Below are positions 58,301-64,000 of a stretch of DNA of 64,000 nucleotides, in pieces. Position 1 is the first letter of the stretch. Each line of letters opens with the position of its first letter. This DNA is from Lepas anatifera. Taxonomy: Eukaryota > Arthropoda > Thecostraca > Lepadidae. The translations under genes and the position numbers were made by a program. The notes under the pieces are model-generated. The model was not told where the DNA came from. It ran no database searches and was given only the letters and a program-made list of their open reading frames with translations. The stretch lies in the NCBI GenBank assembly GCA_034440635.1, contig JAOTON010001027.1:1576001-1640000 (forward strand). The letters are read 5' to 3'.

Positions 58301-61300
58301 CATGTCTCCGAGTTATACTACTCTGTTCAAATACTTAACCCGCGCCCCACCGGGGGTCCGGCGCCACCTTCCCCCACGGGGGCCATCGATGGCCCCCTCT
58401 AACTCCGAAAATATGGGCGTTGGCAAATCTGAAGTGCAATAGAAAGCTCGCGTGAATTCGTAAGAAACTACTTGTGTTTTGTGTCGGTCATGGTTTGACC
58501 TCAGAGGTCAATTAGGTCAAGATCGGTATTTTCACTCAAATATGCAATGGTTAAGAAACTGGGCATAACTCTTATGTATTAGAGCTATTGAGGCCTGGTA
58601 AGTACATTTGATAGCAAATTGCCAGTACTTTTCGCTATGTGGATGTAAGACCTCCCGCCAGTGTTTGACCGCAGAGGTCACCTGTGACCTAATATGACCT
58701 GGTCAGAAAGGTCAAAGTGACCTTGCTGTTATCAATGAAAGCAGTGACAGACAAACACGATAGTGTTTGTTTGCTCTAGTCATTAGGTAAACGTTATTGT
58801 CAAAATACTGTTTTTGACCTCTGGTGACCTTGGATGACCTTGGAAAGTCAGGGCAAATATGACCCTGGGATCCGTAAGAGTGTCCAAAACGTTGTTCTGA
58901 GCAGTCTGAGTATTTGAATCATTTTTGTGGGTTTTATATCATGAAATAGCTTTTCCCATGCTTTTCCAATGGGAGAGGTCGCCTCGTGACCTGACCTCAG
59001 GGCACGAAATCAAAATCCCGGATATCACCTTTGACCCTGGAGGGGTCATGGTGTGGAAGTTTCAATCGATCGAGTTTGAAATGTGCTCTTACGAGCTCTA
59101 AGGTGAAGTGAGGTGACCTTGGTTGACCTGTCTGGTGACCTGACCTTGGGTGACCCGGAAAATTCCGGATGATGGGAAATGTTGCGGAGAGGTGGCCTCA
59201 CCGCGTGCTGCCTCGTTTTTCGCTATCCCGAAACCTTAGGGGGCCATCACCGTTAAAACTTAACTTTACTTTTAATGGGCAAAAAAGGCAGTGATAATAC
59301 AATACTGTCGGCGATTTTTTATACAAAGCCAGGTCAAATTACGTCATATCCTTAAAACCAACATAGTTTTAATAGATAATTGTATGATATTGCTTACAAA
59401 TGTGAGTCAAACGGTATTAACTTGCATAAAATTGGATGTTAAAACAGCATGAGCCAATGAAACTGCGTAAGCTAGATAAATTAGTACTCACCATGTCTAA
59501 TGACGTAATTGTGATGTAATTACATAAAAATATGGGTTTTCAAAGGCTTTGCGCTAGAAATTGTTGAGTTTTCCTACAATATGTATTTTATTATTACTGA
59601 TGTGGGAGTAAGCAAATAAATATAAAGCTTAAATTGAGATTCTCAGCCCAAAAAATGACGTCACAACTTTGAAAACCCAATTATTTTTTGAATTAAAAAA
59701 TTAAAATAGAAAAAATTTTATTTGGGAACGCAGAATTATTGCTTTTTACAACTAGCCTGTTAAGGGGTATGGATTTATATCTCTTTGGGGGTGCCCGGGT
59801 ACTCCCAATGGAACGTTGAGTTATATCAAAAGTTCATTTAAATTTAATTGTTTACCTTTTTCAGGACTTTAAACCGTTTCTTGCTTCAGCTTGCCTGTAT
59901 GAGGGCAAAAAGATAACATCATGGTATCTGATTTTGGGTGATGTTTATTGGTATTCTTTCAAATTTGGGCTCCCCAATGATTTTCGGAAATCCATGGCCC
60001 TAGGCCTGTGTTTTGATCACTGGCTGTGACCATAATCCTTGGCTCCCAGCCTGATCCGGCCGTACGTCGGAAGGTATCATATCCGTCTAGGTGGCCGGCC
60101 CTTCACTTAGCTGGATCCCAGCGTGTCCAAGGCAGTCGACATAGACAACACGCTACCCTGCATCGTGCCACTTGGGAGGGTTCACTCCGGTCTCCAGCTT
60201 AAGAGGAGAATTCTTTGTGCTATTTGATATCTTTGAAACCCGCCGAGGCCACTGACCCTGGGAGAGGTCAAACAAGGCCATGACCTTGAGCAGCCTTGGA
60301 AGTTAGCTATAATCCCTGTTTGCAAAGCTCCTGGCGTCCACTCCCCAGCACATGGGTGGCGTCCGGCTCATCTATCATTGGCCTTCCAAGGTCAACCGGG
60401 GCCAGTGACCTCAGATCAACTCATGGCGCATACGACATGTTGAAGAGAATTTAACAGTTTTTTATTCTAGAAGAACCCGACGGGGGTTACTTGCCCCCCG
60501 TCAAAGCGCGCGTTAAAGCTAGTCGAGCAATCTGGATAGCAAGGCCTCGCTTACAGCGGCCAGTACCACGTGTCTACCGCTGCAGCCTGTAACATAAGCT
60601 TGCTGATCCTTCTTATCTTGATAACACAACTATGAATTCGAAAAAAGACATGCCGAGTACTACGAACAAGTAAAATGACGAGACCAAGAACGAAACAAAA
60701 GAAAGAGTGAAAATATGTTTTCAATTGTTATCAGAAGTTGTCTACACACTCTTCAAAACGAACGGAAACTGCAATAACATACTTACATATTTATTTTTGT
60801 ATTCCATCGCATCTGCCGTTTTTTTACGTATATTGAAGTATAAACGTGAACTTGAGAAAATGAGGTGTGCACCTAAATAATTCCAGGCAAAGCATTCCAG
60901 TTCAGGAGACGTCTGGTTCGGTGTGCTAGGAATGCGCCTCGAATCACGAAAATTCTCTTCAAACGAGAATAAACATCTAGCCACCCAGTACGGTACCAAA
61001 CGGTCCAGCTGCTATGCCAGCTCTTAGCGTGGGATTCGTTGGTGACGGTAGCCTTTGCTGCTTGTACGCATATCACATCTATCATATGACTCGTGAGGAC
61101 GTTTCATTCATTTCCAATCCCGTTTCAGTGCCTGGGAAGCGTTCTTCGGGATTAACATCATTGTTATTTCAGTGTTTGGACAGCAACAGTCACTTCGCAC
61201 CCATATTAAATCCTAAACCTTTGCTCTGTTGGAATAAAACTCTGAGTACATGGTGGAGTTTTGAGATAGGAAAGTTGATGGATAAGCGAGAATGCCCTCC

Positions 61301-62833
61301 TCAGTAGTAAGTCCTCTATGAAGACTCCTCGGTCGCCAGCGGCGCTGGAAGGCGGCCGGCGCCTGGCACGGGGCGGATGAATGGGTGACGCCATCCTAAC
61401 GCGCAGTTTTTTTGCATCGGGGTTTATCGTCAAGGTCAGCGACAAGGGGGATGGAGAGAAACGAGGATGGGGCCATGGCAGGGCACATAATTCTGCTCCT
61501 GGGCGGACTCGATCCCACGACCCTGCGCTTACGACAAATGTCAGTTACCCGGGCTGGACACCTGCACTTGCCCACTGCGCCGGCCCGACCACCCTAACGC
61601 GCAGTTCTCGTTCGTAAATGAAGACGACGTTTTAGGCTGGCAAAACTTGGAATAGAGCCAACGGTGGAAATGGGGAAATAACGTTGCTTTGTCACCCGCG
61701 TTGGAATATTTTTCGATGGGTGGAGTTAGGCACTAAAAGCCGGAGTTTGACTTGACTCTCAAAAGCTGCTGAGACGGATGACAGGATTTGCTCACAGGAA
61801 ACCGGGGGTATCTACGAAAAAATGCACTAAATGAAACTGATTTTTGTACTCAGTGGGCTAGAAGCTACGCTAAACATATATGTAATTTATCATTATTAGT
61901 GTGATCCCGTACACATACCTACTGCTATAAATCATAAAAAGGTTTGACACCTAAAACATTTGGAAAACTACCTCAATGTTCGTCAGCAACATTGATGGCA
62001 AGTCAGCAGATTTTCTGAACTCTGAAATATCGTTCTAAACTTCCTTGCAATCTATAGAAAACTCAATTCCACCAACCGGAGACAGTGCAGAACACATACA
62101 ATGTTGTTTCTACTCTGATTTCGGAAAGAAAACTAGCTTTTCAAACTGAATCCACGCAGCCAAGAGGATCAGCAAAGTTTTCGACTTCAACTCATCCGTC
62201 GTCATAAATGGTCCCGGAAAGAGCAGGGGTACAGGCATTATTGTCTGGAAGTGATTACACGAACTTGACACGGCCATGAAGGCGTATCCCAATAAAATAT
62301 AGTTTTAGTTTACCTCTATGGGCGAGACACAAAGGTGATTTTAGGATATAATTTCGAGGAGGGGGGAGGCCAAGGCCAAGGCCTTGCCGTAGCCTCGGAA
62401 CATCCTCCAGCTATGCAGTTACTGATATAAGGCATTCAGGCATTTCGGAGGGGGCTTGAGTCCCTAACCCCTCTCATATCTGCGTCGCCACCGGCGATAA
62501 AGTGAAAAGGGAGGGGGCAGTTAATTTTCAAACTACTGCTGCCATACATTTTCTAACCCCGAGTAGAAAACTAATCGGACCTAGGCCGTGTCGCCTTTCG
62601 CATTGGCTCGTTAGAAAATTTCCCAATCAGTTCCCAAATCATGTGAAATTGAGAATTTCATTTTGGTGAAAAGTGGGAGGACTGATCCCTCTCTATTCCG
62701 ACGCGTATAATGTTAAACACAAGAAAATATTTATATATCTCAGATTGGACTATGACGTAAGAGCATAGTCGAAGGAGCACTCACCGGGAACGGCCAGCAC
62801 CAGCAGCACGAGTATCGCGGAGAGTGCACACAT
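34309..62833 (-). CDS. Gasp: Gasp / obstructor-type secreted chitin-binding protein (CPAP3 family), five exons
   Basis: Joining 62785-62833, 40395-40607, 38491-38679, 36201-36405 and 34309-34363 on the minus strand gives one uninterrupted frame of 236 codons plus TAG. Every junction has a GT donor and AG acceptor in compatible phase (introns 1-3 phase 1, intron 4 phase 2). The product has a signal peptide (residues 1-16) and three CBM14/peritrophin-A domains with all 18 cysteines: C25-C81, C96-C147 and C158-C219. It ends in the tail EDYYGDVDINALRAQGF. Linker and domain wording such as NCDYLHNVDCG, YGIF, WADKVPEC and EYGCPIGTVFKIG is typical of the Gasp/obstructor-C subgroup of CPAP3 cuticle proteins. 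Known family role: binding and organising chitin in the procuticle of epidermis and trachea. The C-terminal tail is shorter than in insect Gasp as I recall it. Introns are about 22.2, 1.7, 2.1 and 1.8 kb. The orthology call within the obstructor family (Gasp versus a sister) is inferred. Confidence 0.95.
35492..35640 (+). mobile_element. Family M, copy 2 fragment (Gasp intron 4)
   Basis: TTAACCCAGCAGCGCC at 35492 followed by CACCACCACCTGG and TTTCGGGAACGGGAAGTGAT parallels the start of 16667. Only the left part is recognisable. Confidence 0.5.
36201..36405 (-). CDS. Gasp: Gasp exon 4: third chitin-binding domain
   Basis: The exon encodes residues 151-219 (both ends split). The acceptor is GCCAG ending at 36406, with ACTAAC about 20 bases upstream as a likely branch site. 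The donor GTAAGA begins at 36200. Cysteines 158, 177, 183, 193, 210 and 219 form the third CBM14 set; Cys219 is itself split (TG in this exon, T in the next). REYGCPIGTVFKIG and PPEVPG are diagnostic family blocks. Read through without splicing, the frame would hit TGG TAA at once; the family-conserved continuation in exon 5 shows that this is the donor site and not the end of the protein. The longest ATG-initiated frame here is a different, spurious one. Confidence 0.94.
36771..37803 (+). mobile_element. TTAA-flanked AGGTCA-rich element, family F, copy 1 (Gasp intron 3)
   Basis: A 1033-bp element with inverted ends CCCGCGCCCCACCGGGG and CCCCGGTGGGGCGAGGG bordered by TTAA. It contains TTTGACCTC-CA-GAGGTCAAA (36946-36965) and many more half-sites. 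Antisense to the host gene. Confidence 0.87.
38491..38679 (-). CDS. Gasp: Gasp exon 3: second chitin-binding domain
   Basis: The exon encodes residues 88-151 (both ends split). The acceptor follows a pyrimidine run, CTCTCCTCCCTCAG, ending at 38680; the donor GTAAGT starts at 38490. Joining to exon 2 regenerates Glu88 in QLEPPIPSLNC, the characteristic linker between domains 1 and 2 of this family. The six cysteines are 96, 109, 115, 125, 138 and 147. The domain includes YGIF, CWGG, SRYICPSGLAY and WADKVPEC, which are hallmark blocks of Gasp domain 2. Confidence 0.95.
38680..40394 (-). other. Gasp intron 2 (1.7 kb)
   Basis: No internal exon seen. Holds the SINE-like stretch at 40192-40262. 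The minus-strand frames at 39097-39367 are leucine-rich and hydrophobic but have no splice support. Confidence 0.7.
40192..40262 (+). repeat. Possible tRNA-derived SINE head (Gasp intron 2)
   Basis: GTAGCATAGTTGGTAAAG is a good box A; GGTGTTCCATC about 45 bases later is a decayed box B. No intact tRNA fold. Confidence 0.45.
40395..40607 (-). CDS. Gasp: Gasp exon 2: first chitin-binding domain
   Basis: The exon encodes residues 17-88 (first and last codons split). The acceptor is a textbook one: branch-like CACTAAC, pyrimidine-rich run, then CAG at 40610-40608. The donor is GTAAGT at 40394. The domain carries cysteines at 25, 39, 45, 55, 73 and 81 in the CBM14 spacing, with the aromatic chitin-contact region around Y42-W43-Y44. 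FICPDDLPGFF, TSCDRYWYC and NCDYLHNVDCGNRTQL match the first domain of Gasp-type proteins. An ATG-initiated reading of this region would extend into both flanking introns and is not the real product. Confidence 0.95.
40608..42817 (-). other. Gasp intron 1, promoter-distal part
   Basis: GC-rich around 41500-42000 with overlapping frames on both strands (longest 41503-42015), none recognisable. A minus frame at 42035-42304 (89 codons) also has no family match. Confidence 0.5.
43908..44385. repeat. Tandem repeat, about 161-bp unit, three copies
   Basis: CTTGACCTTTTTCGAA-type starts at 43908, 44069 and 44230. Each unit includes GGGGGTGTAAGCAATAACAG or a close variant and CTTGGCGTAAATGATGCA. Confidence 0.75.
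44671..45686 (-). mobile_element. Family F, copy 2, inserted in the 3.6-kb element
   Basis: A 1016-bp inverted copy with TTAA at 44671-44674 and 45683-45686 and matching ends (CCCTCGCCCC and GGGGCGCGGG). It lies inside the inverted-repeat element at 42818-46454 in Gasp intron 1, and is therefore younger than it. Confidence 0.87.
46455..49534 (-). other. Gasp intron 1, middle part
   Basis: Small GGCGCC/CCCC-rich fragments at 46530-46620 resemble family A or B pieces. The minus frame at 47719-48027 has a cysteine cluster (CNKCPSCRADRC) but no recognised domain. Otherwise nothing. Confidence 0.4.
48591..48657 (-). repeat. Possible tRNA-derived SINE (Gasp intron 1)
   Basis: Minus strand: ACGTGGCTTAGTGTTAGACC (box A-like) and CCTGGGCTCAAGGTCC (box B-like) with tRNA spacing; the 3' side continues without acceptor pairing. 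Confidence 0.5.
49535..49800. mobile_element. hAT-type MITE, family B, copy 2
   Basis: This copy is homologous to 4315-4585 throughout. Terminal repeats are CATAGGCGGATCCAGG and CCTGGATCCGCCTATG. Flanks GTGGGGGA and GTCGGGGC match 6 of 8. It lies in intron 1 of the Gasp gene. Confidence 0.8.
50290..50640. repeat. Degenerate minisatellite with CCCCC/ATAATC units (Gasp intron 1)
   Basis: About sixteen variants of a roughly 20-base unit like GGACCCCCTATCATAATC or CGGGCCCCGTACCATAATC. Its organisation recalls the GGCGCC array at 2-3 kb, though the unit sequence differs. Confidence 0.65.
52144..52593 (-). mobile_element. TTAA-flanked MITE, family D, copy 4
   Basis: A 450-bp copy in Gasp intron 1, with CTAA (mutated TTAA) at the left and TTAA at 52590-52593. 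Inverted ends AAGGAAATGTGGCACC and GGTGCCACATTCCGTT. Confidence 0.82.
53665..53965. repeat. Tandem repeat, 69-73-bp unit, about four copies (Gasp intron 1)
   Basis: AAACTACTGTTATC recurs at 53715, 53788 and 53858 and TCTACTGTTATC at about 53928, each followed by CAATCCTCAGC-like and CGATAAATCCGGG-like blocks. Confidence 0.85.
53966..56950 (-). other. Gasp intron 1, low-repeat part
   Basis: About 3 kb with few recognisable repeats and no supported coding blocks, the cleanest stretch of the intron. Confidence 0.5.
56951..57089. mobile_element. Short hAT-type MITE related to family C
   Basis: A 139-bp element with a perfect 8-bp duplication TCAGGCTA (56943-56950 and 57090-57097). Ends CAGGGGCAGAGGCAGG and CTGCGTCTGCCAGTG. 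It lies in Gasp intron 1. Confidence 0.88.
58335..59256 (+). mobile_element. Family F, copy 3, with many small deletions
   Basis: TTAA borders at 58335-58338 and 59253-59256. The alignment to copy 1 is collinear but about 110 bases shorter, lost mostly as scattered 1-3-base gaps (for example GCGCAAATCTGCAAAG against GGCAAATCTGAAG). The right terminus lacks the GGTGGGGCGAGG block. It lies in Gasp intron 1. Confidence 0.82.
59257..61390 (-). other. Gasp intron 1, promoter-proximal part
   Basis: AT-rich to about 59800, then a block (59780-60000) with GGGGGTGCCCGGG and TTGGGCTCCCCAATG words also seen near 16250, 23740 and 27400. A TGACC-rich decayed element lies at about 60240-60516. No exon seen. 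Confidence 0.4.
60478..60516 (-). repeat. End fragment related to family E
   Basis: CCGACGGGGG and CCCCCCGTCAAAGCGCGCG before TTAA (60513-60516) match the family E terminus. TGACC-rich sequence from about 60240 upstream is probably the rest of a decayed copy. Confidence 0.5.
61391..61604 (-). mobile_element. tRNA-derived SINE with target duplications (Gasp intron 1)
   Basis: Minus strand: GCCGGCGCAGTGGGCAAG (box A, ending near 61584) and GTGGGATCGAGTCC (box B, about 61505-61518), then an unrelated tail ending in seven A (T7 at 61407-61413). The flanks CCATCCTAACGCGCAG (61391-61406) and CCACCCTAACGCGCAG (61589-61604) match 15 of 16, the duplication left by LINE-driven insertion. Body about 182 bp. 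Confidence 0.9.
62785..62833 (-). CDS. Gasp: Gasp exon 1: start codon and signal peptide
   Basis: The ATG at 62833-62831 begins MCALSAILVLLVLAVP, a short positive-poor N-terminus followed by a leucine/valine-rich core, as expected of a signal peptide. The exon ends after one base (G) of the next codon, followed by the donor GTGAGT. Exon 2 begins with CC, restoring GCC (Ala17). The ATG is preceded by GACAAG, so position -3 is an A. A TATA box lies about 55 bases upstream, implying a very short 5' UTR. The exon is too short to be found as an open reading frame on its own; it was located from the promoter, the hydrophobic stretch and the matching splice phase. Confidence 0.93.
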
Positions 62834-62847
62834 CTTGTCCGCCACTG

Positions 62848-62892
62848 GAATGATGCTGCTTTGCGGGCGCGGCCGGCCGCCCCGCTATATAG
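62848..62892 (-). promoter_or_regulatory. Core promoter of the Gasp gene (TATA box, possible initiator)
   Basis: On the minus strand a TATATAG box starts at 62891, set in a GC-rich surround. A TCATTC motif (fits the arthropod initiator TCAKTY) has its A at 62851, about 40 bases from the first T of the TATA box; the usual 30-base spacing would put the start near 62860 instead. Either way the 5' UTR would be only about 15-30 bases. The TATA box is visible; the exact start site is inferred. Confidence 0.7.
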
Positions 62893-63128
62893 CTTCTGCT
62901 GAGCGAAGGCGTGGCCTCCGGTACCAGCACGCGCAAGCTTAAAGGATGCTCCTACTCAACGCTGTGGCGCAAAACGTGCACCGCGTCGGCATTAGGTCCG
63001 AAAGCTTATCCGCATTCTAAGTCTTACGTTTACAAAATAGGTTTATGAGAAAACATTTTGGAATTCCCGGGGAATGGTTGATTGAATTGCTTGATAAATA
63101 CCCGCTAGACAACTGCCAAATGATCTTT

Positions 63129-63145
63129 TCTCTCTCTCTCTCTCT
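63129..63145. repeat. (TC)n microsatellite
   Basis: Eight to nine TC units upstream of the Gasp promoter. Confidence 0.8.
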
Positions 63146-63757
63146 TTAACAAAAAACAAACTGGAGAATGATATATGACGTATTTCAAATGAACCATGCC
63201 GAGTGATGGTGAAATCTCTCCTTTAAATGGCCCCAATAACTATCAATTCAGTCCAAAAGTCACGACAATGTCCGGTCCTTTTCATTTCTTCCGTAACATT
63301 TTATCTCAATATCACCTGAAGTGGCTGCTCTGTAATTTTTCATTCCTGGCTTGCTTGTTCTGCTAACCCGAAGTGTCGTTTTTAATAATCGTGATTTGTA
63401 TTCAAATTTGCAATATTTTAGGCCTCCTTCCCGCGAACACATCTACAACTATCTTCGCTGACGAAGGCGTGTAAATATATCGAAAGTACTACAAAACGAA
63501 CTCACTCTGTTTGTTCAGTGTGATCATTATGCTGTAGTCATTCTTGGACTTTTATTTTTTAAGTGGTATCTCGCTCAAAACTATGTGGGGCATTCCACGA
63601 CAAATTGACACGCTGAGTGGTCACCCTTGCACCCTTATCTTCATGATTTGGAAACAAATCTGTCTCCGAGGTTATCGACACACCAGAAACGCATGTAACA
63701 GCTTCAGTCTTCTCTGACCAGCGGTTTAGAAGCTACACTGCAAAATGTGTTGAAGCA

Positions 63758-64000
63758 CATTGACGGACGCAGGGAGGGGGGCATTCCGGTCATGGCCCCC
63801 CAAAGCGCTGGAGGGGGGTAAACTATCTTTTGGCCCCCAAGGCCAGATAAATTTTGAAATAAAGGTGTTTACACAAGGTCTGTAGAACAAAAAAATATTC
63901 GCTCCTCCCCCCCCAGGAGGGCAATCATGTACTTGGAGGGGTAGCTTATACACTAGGTCTGTCGGGCACCCGAATTGCACGTCCCACCCACCCCTCCCCC
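63758..64000 (+). mobile_element. hAT-type MITE, family C, copy 4 (cut by window end)
   Basis: It begins CATTGACGGACGCAGG after a candidate target copy TTGAAGCA (63750-63757). The interior follows copy 3 (GTTTACACAAGGTCTGTAGAACAAAA). The right end lies outside the window. It is upstream of the Gasp promoter. Confidence 0.85.

Noticed and set aside
63129..63145. TC repeat as a GAGA-factor promoter element
   Set aside because: About 250 bases upstream of the TATA box and only one short run; a simple microsatellite is the more economical reading.

Overview
The window is eukaryotic nuclear DNA from an arthropod, possibly a crustacean. It contains one confidently identified gene, a five-exon obstructor/Gasp-type chitin-binding protein with classical GT-AG introns. 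Around it is AT-leaning, repeat-rich DNA with MITEs, tRNA-derived SINEs and minisatellites. No bacterial-style operons, rRNA or CRISPR arrays are visible. The species cannot be fixed from sequence alone.

Gene: on the minus strand, coding exons at 62785-62833, 40395-40607, 38491-38679, 36201-36405 and 34309-34363 join into a clean 711-nt frame (236 aa plus stop). The product has a signal peptide, three six-cysteine peritrophin-A (CBM14) chitin-binding domains, one per exon, and a short conserved acidic/tyrosine tail. A TATA box lies just upstream of exon 1. Intron 1 is about 22 kb and full of transposable elements. This protein would be secreted by epidermal or tracheal cells and would bind chitin in the procuticle.

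1-34 kb (downstream of the gene): this region is mostly mobile DNA. It holds a GGCGCC-rich minisatellite (1.8-3.3 kb), a decayed I-group-like LINE with RT and RNase H motifs (5.7-7.3 kb), TTAA-flanked MITEs (family D), hAT-type MITEs with 8-bp target duplications (families B, C, N), and longer TTAA-flanked elements (families E, F, J, M) packed with AGGTCA/TGACCT half-sites. Nested insertions are visible at 19-20.6 kb and 23-23.8 kb. A possible promoter plus first exon (20.7 kb) and one possible internal exon (30.1 kb) on the plus strand hint at a second gene.

34-63 kb (the gene and its introns): the introns contain copies of the same element families, a 3.6-kb element with 0.5-kb inverted arms (42.8-46.5 kb), SINEs including one with clear target duplications (61.4-61.6 kb), and two minisatellites. 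One family F copy (58.3-59.3 kb) differs from its relative mainly by scattered small deletions, which may indicate an assembly-quality problem. The final 1.1 kb is upstream flank ending in a MITE cut by the window edge.

Most interesting overall: the E/F/J group of TTAA-flanked elements shares a GC-rich hairpin region and dense nuclear-receptor-like half-sites. Several copies lie inside introns of a cuticle gene of a type usually controlled by the moulting hormone cascade.
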